Part shown: piece by piece, positions 1 to 7,136 of the stretch | Position numbering within the stretch: the first letter of the stretch is position 1 | Layout: each line of letters starts with the position of its first letter | Origin: a bacterium | GTDB lineage: Bacteria > Patescibacteriota > Minisyncoccia > Phycocordibacterales > Phycocordibacteraceae | NCBI GenBank assembly: GCA_021813835.1 | Contig: JAKAJJ010000003.1 | Span: 1 to 24,069, forward strand | Direction: 5' to 3' | DNA: 24,069 nt | The notes under the pieces: generated by a model | What the model was told of the DNA's origin: nothing | Seen by the model: the letters and a program-made list of their open reading frames with translations, nothing else | Database searches by the model: none | Program-made: the position numbers and the translations under genes

Positions 1-922
1 GAGGCCATCTAAAAACTCATTTCCGGCATCGTGAAAGCTTTTTTGCATAGCAACGAATGAGTGCGACGGACACAAGCCCTTCATACTGCGCCCGGGTGTG
101 CTCCCAGAGGTAATCGAGCCGTCGTTGCTGATCAAGGCATGCAATGGAGCGCTCCACCTTCCAGCGACAGGGTGCATACCTGCGCTCAGCCCGATCATCC
201 CAGAGGCGGGGTGGCTTGTGGCGATTGGCGAAGCCGCGATGATCAACTGCGGATTTGATGCCTCGCCTGCGCAACTCGCTTCTGAACTCCGCGCTGTCAT
301 AGCCCTTGTCCGCCCGAAGCCGCTTCGGTCTGCGGCGTCGGGTGCCAACAACAAGCGCATCGATGGTCGGCAGCGCCGAATCAATGTCCGCCACGTTCGC
401 TTTCGTGGTGAGTACGGCAAGCGGCAGACCGTTGCCGTCTATTAAAATGCTCCGTTTTAAGCCGTTTTTCTTCTTGAATCCCGAGTATCCAACCTGATCG
501 TGACCCCCTTTTTATTCTGTCGAACAGAAGCATCGAGATACGCATTCTGCCAGTTGATCTTGCGGCGGCGGTTCAGTTCCATGAGCAGAATGCCGGCCAT
601 GGCCGCCCATCGGCCTTCTCGGTGCCACGAAGTGAAGCGATACCAGCACGTTTTGCCGGAGCCATAGCGCTCGGGTGGGATATCCTCCCAGCGGCAGCCG
701 GTGGAGAGGACATAGAGGATGCCGTTCATCGTTTTGCGGTCATCGGAACGAGGCCTGCCGGTTCGCGCGGGCACCGGCATAAGCGGAGCGAGGAGGGACC
801 ATTCCTTGTCTGAAAGGTCTGACGGGAGCGGTTTGAGAGAAGACATGAGCAAAAGTGAGGCGGATAATGCCCCTGCTCCTTGGAACTATTTTAGCATGAA
901 AAGAGAGTTTTTAGATGGCCTC
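1..922 (-). mobile_element. IS5-family insertion sequence, complete
   Basis: The 18 bases at 1-18 (GAGGCCATCTAAAAACTC) are the exact reverse complement of 905-922, giving perfect terminal inverted repeats. They enclose one transposase gene on the minus strand, split into two overlapping reading frames. Length (~0.92 kb) and the two-frame layout fit the IS427/IS1031 groups of the IS5 family. The left flank lies outside the window, so no target-site duplication can be checked; the first window base coincides with the first base of the repeat. On the right, the element abuts the 3' end of a Fic-domain pseudogene whose last codons and stop lie inside the terminal repeat. Confidence 0.9.
17..846 (-). 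CDS. IS5-family DDE transposase, made by -1 frameshift (orfA + orfB)
   Basis: The first frame (846-457, ATG at 846) carries the N-terminal DUF4096-type region (LSDKEWSLLAPL, GCRWEDIPP, WYRFTSWHREG). The second frame ends at 17 and holds the catalytic part. The frames join at a run of five A then five G (minus strand; plus positions 504-513). A -1 slip there reads through as KKGGHDQVGYSGFKKKNG and on into ILIDGNGLPLAVLTTKANVAD, matching the family. Likely DDE residues are the Asp of YLDAS just before the slip, the Asp of RADKGYDS, and the Glu of WKVERSIACLDQ. The slippery run and clean continuity suggest programmed frameshifting rather than decay, so the element may be active. Function is DNA cleavage and strand transfer at its terminal repeats. 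Confidence 0.87.
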
Positions 923-1524
923 CGTAAAACCTTCCGGCGGCAAGGCTCTGGAATTTTGGTCGACAGCAAACTCAACTCCGTGTTTTGCGAGCACTATTCG
1001 CTCAATCTCGATAGCAACATAACTCGGATCAATATTTTGTGCGCTGAATCTGTCCTGTACAGCTTCTTGCACTGCACTTCGCTCTTCTGACCGAGATTCA
1101 TGAGGCGTTAGGAGCAAGCCCAAGACGCGAGCTGCCTTCCATTGCCGTCGGCGTATCGATGTACTGCGTTGACCACAGCGGGCAGCATGTATCTCTCGTC
1201 GCTTTCATGCTTCATATGCCCAACGGCTTCGTAAGCCATCTTTAGCAACGGCTCTTTATCCTCGGGTCGCGGAACTTGCGCGTCTCCGACAAAGCCACCG
1301 ATATATACTCGGTCGCCGTCGACGTTACGATTGCGGATCGGGATATTTCTCGCGATCGCATTTATGCGATCGAGAAAATCTCGGAATTGGTCAAATGATA
1401 TTTGTTGTACCTTTTCCGGGTGTTGTTGCAAATCATCAAAGAAATCGTAAGCGCCCGATCTATTCAGAAATGCGTCTACTTTCGCTCCGCTAGCTTCGCG
1501 AACCGCTTCCGAACCCTGTCTCAT
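911..1524 (-). pseudogene. Fic-domain protein, frameshifted and abutted by an IS
   Basis: The first frame (ATG at 1524) runs 138 residues and ends just past HRYADGNGR, a recognisable form of the Fic motif HxFx(D/E)GNGR whose His and loop carry out AMP transfer. It then reads QLASWACS and stops. A -1 shift directly after NGR restores a typical Fic helix (AARVLGLLLTPHE) and about 60 more residues (to 911) ending EGFTEAI. The final Ile and stop codon lie inside the IS terminal repeat. It is therefore either a decayed Fic AMPylase/toxin or a gene with a sequencing indel. No antitoxin partner and no clear inhibitory (S/T)xxxE(G/N) helix were found. A TAAGAT hexamer ends 6 nt before the ATG. Neighbours are the IS on one side and the 3' end of tRNA-Ser on the other, a usual site for acquired DNA. 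Confidence 0.75.
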
Positions 1525-1622
1525 ATCTCAATCTTAGCAGATTTACCTGCCACGAACTTAGACCCTCCGCAGCGCATCGTCGGGCTATGCGTCCGCATAC
1601 CTCCGATACTAAATACTTCGGG

Positions 1623-1707
1623 CGGAGGAGGTGAGATTCGAACTCACGGTGCCTTGCGGCACGCCTGTTTTCAAGACAGGTGCACTAGACCGCTATGCGA
1701 CTCCTCC
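1623..1707 (-). tRNA. tRNA-Ser (TGA)
   Basis: Class II tRNA, 85 nt. The acceptor stem GGAGGAG (1707-1701) pairs with CTCCTCC (1630-1624). The anticodon loop CTTGAAA gives anticodon TGA. A long variable arm (CGTGCCGCAAGGCACC) and a T-arm with GAGTTCGAATCTC are present. The 3' CCA is not encoded. Its 3' end faces the Fic/IS zone, so it may mark the edge of an acquired segment. Confidence 0.95.
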
Positions 1708-1712
1708 CGGAC

Positions 1713-1979
1713 TTACCGCGCCGATGATGAATGATTCGTCGGCGCGTGCTCGTGCGCGTCCTTGGGGCGGAACCAGATGAGGTAGATGATCTCGAGGATG
1801 CCGAGCGTGTTCACGACGAGGAGCGCGACGAACCACCATTTCTGGCTTCCGCGCGCGGCGTACCAGAGCGAGAATCCCTTGAGGACGACGGTCCAGAGGA
1901 GCGCGACGAGGATGAGCGGCACGAAGATGCTGCCGGGGCCGGCGGCGAGCGGCGAGTAGAACAGGGAATAAGCGTGCAT
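1713..1979 (-). CDS. DUF5652-like small membrane protein
   Basis: An 88-residue protein with two hydrophobic segments: SIFVPLILVALLWTVVLKGF and WWFVALLVVNTLGILEIIYLIWF. Between them lies LWYAARGSQKW. This pattern (KGFALWYAAR...KWWFxxLLxxNTxGILEIxYL) is what I know as DUF5652, a family of unknown function common in Patescibacteria. The open frame extends six codons further to 1997. I chose ATG 1979 because a TATGCT hexamer (1988-1993) ends 8 nt before it, as at other genes here. It is transcribed divergently from ruvX with 29 bp between starts. It is followed closely by tRNA-Ser on the same strand. Function unknown; the family call is from memory of its motif. Confidence 0.8.
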   Translation of the reverse strand: MHAYSLFYSPLAAGPGSIFVPLILVALLWTVVLKGFSLWYAARGSQKWWFVALLVVNTLGILEIIYLIWFRPKDAHEHAPTNHSSSAR

Positions 1980-1987
1980 ATGCGCCG

Positions 1988-2002
1988 AGCATACCATACA
2001 CT
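1988..2002. promoter_or_regulatory. divergent -10 elements for the DUF5652 gene and ruvX
   Basis: On the minus strand TATGCT (1988-1993) ends 8 nt before ATG 1979. On the plus strand TACACT (1997-2002) ends 6 nt before ATG 2009. Both place transcription starts at or within two bases of the start codon. No Shine-Dalgarno sequence is visible for either gene. Confidence 0.5.
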
Positions 2003-2008
2003 TGCCCT

Positions 2009-2416
2009 ATGCGGTATCTCGGCGTCGACTTCGGCACGAAGAAAGTCGGCCTCGCGCTCTCCGACGAGGCGGGCATGATGGGTTTCCCGCATAAAGTCGT
2101 GCCCGCCTCGCCGCGGCTTGCCGGCGAGCTCTGCGCGCTCATCGCCGCGGAGAACATCGGCGCGGTCGTCATCGGGGAATCGAGGAACCTCGCGGGCGGC
2201 GATAATCCGATCGCCGCCGCCGCCCGCGCGCTCGGCGACGACCTCGCCCTGCGCGCGGGCGTGCCGGTCTTCTACGAGCCGGAAGCGTTTACGACCGCGC
2301 AGGCGCGGCGCGCGCCGAGCAAGGAAGGGAAAACGCGCGCGCCGAAAGGGAGCGCTCCCGTCGACGCCTCGGCCGCGGCCCTTATCCTGACAAGCTATCT
2401 TTCCCGTCATTCATAA
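2009..2416 (+). CDS. ruvX: YqgF/RuvX family putative pre-16S rRNA nuclease / Holliday junction resolvase
   Basis: A 135-residue protein with an RNase H-like fold signature. GVDFGTKKVGLALSD at residues 5-19 carries the first catalytic Asp. AVVIGESRNLAGG is at about 53-65. YEPEAFTTAQAR at about 90-101 corresponds to the family's DERxTT region, but with the Asp-Glu-Arg part altered. VDASAAALILTSYL near the C terminus carries the last Asp. Length is normal for the family. The family has been linked to 16S rRNA 5'-end maturation and to Holliday junction cleavage. The stop overlaps the start of the next gene by one base (TAATG), so the two are probably co-translated. Confidence 0.9.
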   Translation: MRYLGVDFGTKKVGLALSDEAGMMGFPHKVVPASPRLAGELCALIAAENIGAVVIGESRNLAGGDNPIAAAARALGDDLALRAGVPVFYEPEAFTTAQARRAPSKEGKTRAPKGSAPVDASAAALILTSYLSRHS

Positions 2417-2757
2417 TGAATAAACCCCGCATTTCCCTCGACGAGTTCTCGAAGATAGACGTGTCCGTCGGCACGGTCAGAAGCGCCGAGCGCGTGCCGG
2501 ACACCGACAAGCTCCTGCGGCTCCTCGTTGATTTCGGGGAAGAGGCCGGTCCGCGGCAGATCATTTCGGGCATCGCCGCGTACGTGCCGGAACCCGAAAC
2601 GCTCGTCGGCCGCCAGCTCGCATTCGTGACGAACCTCGAGCCGCGCGCGATACGCGGACTCGAATCGAACGGAATGCTCTTCGCCGTCGGATCGGGAGAG
2701 GCCTTCGCGTTTCTTTCGCCCGACCGCGCCGTGCCGCCCGGCACCGCCGCGCATTAG
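2416..2757 (+). CDS. standalone EMAP/Trbp111-type tRNA-binding domain protein
   Basis: A 113-residue protein made of one OB-fold tRNA-binding domain. It contains FSKIDVSVGTVRSAERVPD (12-30), DKLLRLLVDFG (31-41), RQIISGIAAYVPE (47-59), LVGRQLAFVTNLEPRAIRG (63-81) and ESNGMLFAV (83-91). These match the C-terminal domain of MetRS and the free-standing Trbp111/CsaA proteins. No aminoacylation domain is attached. It is likely to bind the tRNA elbow as a dimer, perhaps acting in trans for a synthetase. It overlaps ruvX by one base. A tRNA role is well supported; the partner is unknown. Confidence 0.88.
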   Translation: MNKPRISLDEFSKIDVSVGTVRSAERVPDTDKLLRLLVDFGEEAGPRQIISGIAAYVPEPETLVGRQLAFVTNLEPRAIRGLESNGMLFAVGSGEAFAFLSPDRAVPPGTAAH

Positions 2758-2773
2758 CGCCCCCGCGCTGCGG

Positions 2774-2779
2774 TATACT
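2774..2779 (+). promoter_or_regulatory. -10 element of the pil operon
   Basis: TATACT ends 8 nt before the pilM ATG (2788). The predicted transcript would start one or two bases before the ATG. No consensus -35 is visible 17 bp upstream. Confidence 0.6.
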
Positions 2780-2787
2780 TCCCGCAT

Positions 2788-3885
2788 ATGTCCTTCGCGT
2801 TCGGCGAGCGATTGCGTGCCGCGTTTGCGCCCCCGCGCTATCTCGCGCTTCCCCTGTCGGGCATCGACCTTTCGACAAGCGGCGTCAAGACCGTGCGTCT
2901 CGCCGAAAGCGCCCACGGCCTCATCCTCGCCGGATACGCGCAGGTGTGGCTGCCCTCCGGCGCGTTTTCCGACGGCGAGATCGTCGACCGCAAAGCGGTC
3001 GTCGCCGCGCTCGCGGAGGCCGCGAGAATTTCCGGCATCTTCACCGCGAACGCCGCCCTTCCGGAATCAAAGTCGTACCTCTTCGAGACCGCGGCGCCGG
3101 GCGCCGGGAAGGACGCCTGGCGCCTTTCGGTCGAACAGCATCTCGACGAATTCGTGCCGCTCGCGCCGCCCGAGACCGCGTTCGACATCGTCGGGGTAGG
3201 GAAGAACGCGGCAGGCGACACGCTCCTCGCGGGCATCGGGTTCGCGCGGCGCATCGTCGACGACACGGTTTCCGCCTATGACGAAGCCGGCATCCGCGTG
3301 CGGGCGCTTGAGGGCGAGACCTTCGCGATGGCGCGCGCGCTTTTGCCGCGCGGGGACGATTCCACCGTCCTCATCATCGACGTCGGCAAGACGACGACGA
3401 AAATCGCCGTCGTCGCGAAGCGCGTTCCGCGCTTCGCGACGACCATCGGCATCGGCGGCCATGCGCTCACGCTCGCGGTGCAGAAGCACTTCGGCGTGAG
3501 TGAAGCCGAGGCCCGCACGGTGAAAGCCGAACGCGGCATCGTGCCGAGCGCCGGCAACGAGGATTACCTTGCGGCCATGCTGTCGACCGTGTCCGCCATC
3601 CGCGACGAGATTTCCCGCCGCCTCGAGTACTGGCAGAGCAAAGCCGCGCTCTCCTCGGAGCATGAGCCGGTATCGCGCGCCATCCTCGCGGGCGGCAACG
3701 CCTCGGTGCGCGGGCTCCCCGAGTACCTCGAGGGAGCGTTCAAGGTCCCCGTCGCTACGGGCGACGTCTTCACGAACCTCGCGCCGCGCGATACCTGGCT
3801 CCCGTCCCTCGACTACACCGAGTCGCTCGCGTACGCGACGGCCATCGGCCTCGCGCTCTACGACGACACCCAACCGTATGTATAA
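2788..3885 (+). CDS. pilM: type IV pilus assembly ATPase-like protein PilM
   Basis: A 365-residue actin/FtsA-fold protein. The phosphate-1-like segment SGIDLSTSGVKTVRLAE is at 24-40. The phosphate-2-like segment VLIIDVGKTTTKIAVV is at 194-209. The adenosine-type motif AILAGGNASVRGLPEYL is at 298-314. EISRRLEYWQSK at 274-285 is also typical of PilM. In the pilus machine PilM sits in the cytoplasm and binds the N-terminal tail of PilN. It is the first gene of a run of four. A TATACT box ends 8 nt before the ATG. The C terminus overlaps pilN by 8 nt. No extension ATPase, prepilin peptidase or pilin is in the window, so other pilus genes must lie elsewhere. Confidence 0.93.
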   Translation: MSFAFGERLRAAFAPPRYLALPLSGIDLSTSGVKTVRLAESAHGLILAGYAQVWLPSGAFSDGEIVDRKAVVAALAEAARISGIFTANAALPESKSYLFETAAPGAGKDAWRLSVEQHLDEFVPLAPPETAFDIVGVGKNAAGDTLLAGIGFARRIVDDTVSAYDEAGIRVRALEGETFAMARALLPRGDDSTVLIIDVGKTTTKIAVVAKRVPRFATTIGIGGHALTLAVQKHFGVSEAEARTVKAERGIVPSAGNEDYLAAMLSTVSAIRDEISRRLEYWQSKAALSSEHEPVSRAILAGGNASVRGLPEYLEGAFKVPVATGDVFTNLAPRDTWLPSLDYTESLAYATAIGLALYDDTQPYV

Positions 3886-4432
3886 CGAGCGCACCAATCT
3901 CCTGCCCGCGAGCCGCCAGCGCGCCGTTCTCCGCAATTATTTCCTGCGCCTCGGCGTCGTCACGGCCGTGCTTGTCGCCGCCCTTCTCTTCGCGGCCGCG
4001 GCGCTCCTCCTCCCGACCTACGTGTACCTATCGGCGAGCGAAAAGGCGAAGCAAGCGCATCTCGCGAGCATCGAATCCGCCCTTTCCTCCGCCGACGAAT
4101 CCGCCCTTTCCTCGCGCCTCATCGCGCTCTCGAACGATGCAGCCGTCCTTACGGCGCTCCAGGATGCGCCGTCCGCGAGCGCGACGGTCCGCGCCCTCCT
4201 GGGCATCCTCCGTCCCGGCGTAACGCTCTCGAGCATCACGTATGCGTCGCCTTCCGGCGCGGCGCGGGGAACGCTCGCGGTCTCCGGGATCGCGGCGACG
4301 CGCGATGCGCTGCGCAGTTATCAGCTCGCGCTCCAGAACGCCCCGTTCGCCGCGAATGCGGACTTGCCGGTTTCCGCATACGCGAAAGACAGCGATATTC
4401 CTTTCACGATCACCGTAACGCTCGCGCCATGA
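3878..4432 (+). CDS. pilN: type IV pilus inner-membrane protein PilN
   Basis: A 184-residue protein. A short cytoplasmic tail contains NLLP at residues 7-10, the PilN motif that docks into PilM. A transmembrane helix follows at about 26-48 (VVTAVLVAALLFAAAALLLP), then a helical periplasmic segment and a small ferredoxin-like C-terminal region. I chose ATG 3878, which overlaps the pilM end by 8 nt. The longer open frame upstream is only a shadow of pilM. The stop overlaps the next start (ATGA). PilN and PilO form the inner-membrane alignment complex. Confidence 0.9.
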   Translation: MYNERTNLLPASRQRAVLRNYFLRLGVVTAVLVAALLFAAAALLLPTYVYLSASEKAKQAHLASIESALSSADESALSSRLIALSNDAAVLTALQDAPSASATVRALLGILRPGVTLSSITYASPSGAARGTLAVSGIAATRDALRSYQLALQNAPFAANADLPVSAYAKDSDIPFTITVTLAP

Positions 4433-4986
4433 AATCCCCCCTCTCCCACCTGCTCGCCGCGCTCGCCGTATGCGCCGTCATCCTCGCCGGCTACGGGGCG
4501 GCGTATGCCGCCGTCGCCGCGGAAAGCGCCTCCGTCGCGGCGCTCGAGAGCCAGATCGGCGCGGCGACGGCGACGGCGAACCGCATCGCCTCCGCGCGCG
4601 CGGCGCTCGCCGAGATCGCGGGCGACGAGGCCGCCGTGCAGGCGTACTTCGTTCCCGAGTCCGCCATCGTCGCGTTCATTAACGCCCTCGAGGAGCGCGG
4701 CCGCGCGCAAGGGGCCAGCGTGAGCGTCGCGTCCGTTTCGGCGCAGACCGTGAAGGCGCATCCCATGCTCGCGCTCGCGCTCACCGTGACGGGCACCTTC
4801 GGCGCGGTGATGCGCACGGTCGGCTCCGTCGAGTATGCGCCGTATGATCTCGCCATCTCGACGCTCTCCGTCGGGCAGGACGCGAAGAGCGGCTGGCGCG
4901 CCGATCTGACGCTCTCCGTCGGTTCGGCGCTGTCCGCCGCGACGACGACGCTCGCGGCGCCGGGAGCCGTAGCGCCCGCCCGCTGA
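4429..4986 (+). CDS. pilO: PilO-like type IV pilus alignment protein
   Basis: A 185-residue protein with one N-terminal membrane segment (about 7-30, LLAALAVCAVILAGYGAAYA). An Ala-rich helical stretch (ALESQIGAATATANRIAS) and a small C-terminal alpha/beta region follow, ending in a low-complexity Ala/Pro tail. Position directly after pilN (4-nt overlap), size and topology identify it as PilO-like. Sequence identity alone would be weak. It is expected to pair with PilN in the inner membrane. Confidence 0.8.
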   Translation: MKSPLSHLLAALAVCAVILAGYGAAYAAVAAESASVAALESQIGAATATANRIASARAALAEIAGDEAAVQAYFVPESAIVAFINALEERGRAQGASVSVASVSAQTVKAHPMLALALTVTGTFGAVMRTVGSVEYAPYDLAISTLSVGQDAKSGWRADLTLSVGSALSAATTTLAAPGAVAPAR

Positions 4987-5298
4987 ATGCGTATGACCCT
5001 TCCTCCCCTCACCTCCCTCGCGAAGCGATTGAGGTACGGCGCGTCCATCGACCCCGTCCGCGACTGGCTCGTCCTCCTCATTGTTGCGGCTCTGGCGTTC
5101 ATCGGCATCGTCGCGTGGAATATCTGGGCGTTCGATACCGTCGCGGGCGGAGGTACCATCGGTTCTCCGGCTCCCGTCGCGCCGCCCGCCTTCAGCCAAT
5201 CCTCGCTTGACACCATCCGCGCCATCTTTGCGAGCCGCGCGGCGGAGGAAGCGAAATACGCGGACGGCACGTATTCTTTCGCGGATCCCTCGCACTAG
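4987..5298 (+). CDS. small membrane protein, last gene of the pil operon
   Basis: A 103-residue protein starting on the base after the pilO stop. It has one transmembrane segment at about 29-49 (LVLLIVAALAFIGIVAWNIWAF). A Gly/Pro/Ala linker and a short polar tail (LDTIRAIFASRAAEEAKY) follow. I do not recognise a family. Its place makes a PilP-like or other pilus accessory role plausible, but it lacks an obvious lipoprotein Cys. Confidence 0.75.
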   Translation: MRMTLPPLTSLAKRLRYGASIDPVRDWLVLLIVAALAFIGIVAWNIWAFDTVAGGGTIGSPAPVAPPAFSQSSLDTIRAIFASRAAEEAKYADGTYSFADPSH

Positions 5299-5337
5299 CC
5301 GGAGGAACCGCGCCAAGCGCAGCGAAGCGAAAACAAC

Positions 5338-5353
5338 GGCTCGCATCCGAGCC
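5338..5353 (+). other. short hairpin after the pil operon
   Basis: GGCTCG-CATC-CGAGCC forms a 6-bp stem with a 4-base loop, 40 bp after the pil stop and 27 bp before tRNA-Arg. CCAAGC and GCTTGG on either side could extend it. There is no U-tract, so a terminator role is uncertain. Confidence 0.3.
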
Positions 5354-5379
5354 CGCTTGGTAGTAGGGTGGGGAAGTTC

Positions 5380-5451
5380 GCCCCCGTAGCTCAATGGACA
5401 GAGCCGCGGACTTCTAAGCCGCTGATGTGGGTTCGATTCCTACCGGGGGCA
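5380..5451 (+). tRNA. tRNA-Arg (TCT)
   Basis: 72 nt. The acceptor GCCCCCG pairs with CGGGGGC. D-arm GCTC/GAGC is present. The anticodon loop CTTCTAA gives TCT, reading AGA. T-arm GGGTTCGATTCC. First of three tRNA genes in tandem. CCA is not encoded. Confidence 0.95.
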
Positions 5452-5482
5452 CAGCTGGTCCGCCCGTCAGCGGACGAGACAG

Positions 5483-5564
5483 GGGCATGTGGCGGAACTG
5501 GTATACGCGTACGTCTCAGAAGCGTATGTCGCAAGACGTGAGGGTTCGACTCCCTCCATGCCCA
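5483..5564 (+). tRNA. tRNA-Leu (CAG)
   Basis: 82 nt, class II with a long variable arm (TGTCGCAAGACGT). The acceptor GGGCATG pairs with CATGCCC. The anticodon loop CTCAGAA gives CAG. T-arm AGGGTTCGACTCCCT. CCA is not encoded. Confidence 0.95.
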
Positions 5565-5579
5565 CACGAAAATAAAAAT

Positions 5580-5652
5580 GCACCCTTAGCTCAGTCGGTA
5601 GAGCAGCGCATTTACACTGCGAAGGCCGGGGGTTCGAGTCCCTCAGGGTGCA
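5580..5652 (+). tRNA. tRNA-Val (TAC)
   Basis: 73 nt. The acceptor GCACCCT pairs with AGGGTGC, discriminator A. The anticodon loop TTTACAC gives TAC. The outer anticodon-stem pair is G-A, a minor mismatch. It lies 40 bp before uppS. Confidence 0.93.
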
Positions 5653-5691
5653 CTTGAAACTAAACGCCCGGCGGTCTAGGTTTCCAGGGAT

Positions 5692-6390
5692 ATGACCGAA
5701 CGCGGGGATCCGCCCGGCGCCGCGTGCGTCGGCATCATTATGGACGGGAACCGACGCTGGGCGCGTTCGCGCGGCTTGCCGAGCATCGACGGACACACCG
5801 CGGGCTTCGCGAAGGCGAAAGAAATCATCCGCCACGCGTTTTCGCGCGGCATCGGCACCGCGATCCTCTACGCGTTTTCGACGGAGAACTGGAATCGCGC
5901 GCCGGAGGAGGTCTCCTATCTTATGCGGCTCTTCGCGAACGCTCTTGCGGACGAACTCGCCGAAATTTCCCGGGAGGGCATCCGCATCCGGTTTCTCGGC
6001 GACCTCGCGCGCCTGCCGGAGGAGCTCCGCGCCGCCGCGCGGAAACTCGAGACCGAAAGCGCCGCGGGCGGCGCGGAGAAGACGCTCGCCATCGCGCTTT
6101 CCTACGGCGGCCGCGCGGAAATACTCGCGGCGATGAACCGGCTTCTCGCCGCGGGGACACGCGCGGTCGGCGAGGAAGAGATGAATGCCGCCCTCTGGAG
6201 CGCGGGTCTGCCGGACCCCGACCTCGTCATCCGCACGGGCGGCGAGAAGCGCCTCTCCGGATTCCTCCCGTGGCAGTCGGTCTACAGCGAGCTTTTTTTC
6301 ACCGATACGCTCTGGCCCGATTTTTCGCGGGAGGAATTCGACGGCATCCTGGCCGGCTTCGCCGCGCGCGAGCGGCGGCGCGGGAAGTGA
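5692..6390 (+). CDS. uppS: isoprenyl transferase (undecaprenyl diphosphate synthase family)
   Basis: A 232-residue cis-prenyltransferase. Conserved region I, GIIMDGNRRWARSRG (14-28), holds the catalytic Asp18. GHTAG follows at about 34. FSTENWNR is at 62-69. Regions IV-V near the C terminus read DLVIRTGGEKRLSGFLPW, then SELFFTDTLWPDF. It condenses isopentenyl diphosphate units into the lipid carrier used for peptidoglycan and glycan export. The stop lies 23 bp before the pseudouridine synthase start. Confidence 0.95.
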   Translation: MTERGDPPGAACVGIIMDGNRRWARSRGLPSIDGHTAGFAKAKEIIRHAFSRGIGTAILYAFSTENWNRAPEEVSYLMRLFANALADELAEISREGIRIRFLGDLARLPEELRAAARKLETESAAGGAEKTLAIALSYGGRAEILAAMNRLLAAGTRAVGEEEMNAALWSAGLPDPDLVIRTGGEKRLSGFLPWQSVYSELFFTDTLWPDFSREEFDGILAGFAARERRRGK

Positions 6391-6400
6391 CGGGAAGTGC

Positions 6401-6406
6401 TACGCT
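6401..6406 (+). promoter_or_regulatory. -10-like element before the pseudouridine synthase
   Basis: TACGCT ends 7 nt before ATG 6414, inside the short gap after uppS. It fits the spacing seen at other genes here, but the hexamer is weaker and the gene could simply be co-transcribed with uppS. Confidence 0.35.
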
Positions 6407-6413
6407 CCTAGGG

Positions 6414-7136
6414 ATGGAACTTCCCGTCCTCTACGAAGACGCGGACGTCGTCGCGGTCGCGAAGCCCGCGGGGATTGCGACGCATCCGGACGGACGCTCG
6501 AGCGCGCCGACCGCCGAGGATTGGTTCAAGGAGAAGTACCCTGGCGTAAAGCTCGAGCGGCCCTATGCGCACCGCCTCGACCGCGACACCTCCGGCGTCC
6601 TCGCGTTCGCGAAAAGCGCGCCGGCGCATGAATTCCTCCGCAAAGCGTTTACCGGCCGCGCCGTGCGGAAAACCTATCTCGCCTTCGTGTACGGCGTGCC
6701 GAAAGAACGGAAAGGAACTATCGATTTCGACATCGGCCGCTCGCGCAAGGACTTCCGCCTGCGGAGCGCCCAGCCGAAGGCGCGCGGGCGCCTGCGCGCC
6801 GCGGTGACGCGCTACGAAGTCGTCGCCGACGACGGCGCATACGCGCTCCTCAGAGTCGAGCCGGAGACGGGCCGGACGCACCAGATCCGCGTGCACCTGA
6901 AAGCCATCCACCATCCCGTCGTCGGCGACCCGCTCTACGCGCCGGAGCGCCCGCCGGCGCTCGGCGCGGAGCGCCTCGCGCTCCACGCCTATGCGCTCGA
7001 CCTGCCGCTCCCGTCGGGCGGGCAGGCGCGCATCCTCGCTCCGGTCCCCGCCGACCTCGCCCCCGCGCTCGCGCATTTCCCCTCCGCGCGCGGAAGATTT
7101 TCGGAAACTGCAGAAGGGCACCTTCTGCAACTGTAG
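6414..7136 (+). CDS. RluA/RluD-family pseudouridine synthase
   Basis: A 240-residue protein. LYEDADVVAVAKPAGIATHP (7-26) opens the catalytic domain. HRLDRDTSGVLAFAK (53-67) carries the catalytic Asp56. RKTYLAFVYG and GRTHQIRVHLKAIHHPVVGDPLY are standard later motifs. There is no N-terminal S4 domain, so it resembles the shorter RluA/RluC/RluD-like forms. The target uridine (23S rRNA or tRNA) cannot be told. I chose ATG 6414; the much longer open frame upstream is antigenic noise inside uppS. The last codons contain a 9-bp hairpin (7109-7129). Confidence 0.92.
   Translation: MELPVLYEDADVVAVAKPAGIATHPDGRSSAPTAEDWFKEKYPGVKLERPYAHRLDRDTSGVLAFAKSAPAHEFLRKAFTGRAVRKTYLAFVYGVPKERKGTIDFDIGRSRKDFRLRSAQPKARGRLRAAVTRYEVVADDGAYALLRVEPETGRTHQIRVHLKAIHHPVVGDPLYAPERPPALGAERLALHAYALDLPLPSGGQARILAPVPADLAPALAHFPSARGRFSETAEGHLLQL
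7109..7129 (+). terminator. hairpin at the 3' end of the pseudouridine synthase gene
   Basis: TGCAGAAGG-GCA-CCTTCTGCA is a perfect 9-bp stem with a 3-nt loop, ending 5 bases before the stop codon. No U-run follows, so it may act as an RNA 3'-end structure or pause rather than a standard intrinsic terminator. Confidence 0.4.

Noticed and set aside
5724..6413. Long plus-strand frame running into the pseudouridine synthase gene
   Set aside because: It lies inside uppS in another frame and has Arg-rich, motif-free sequence; the true start is ATG 6414.
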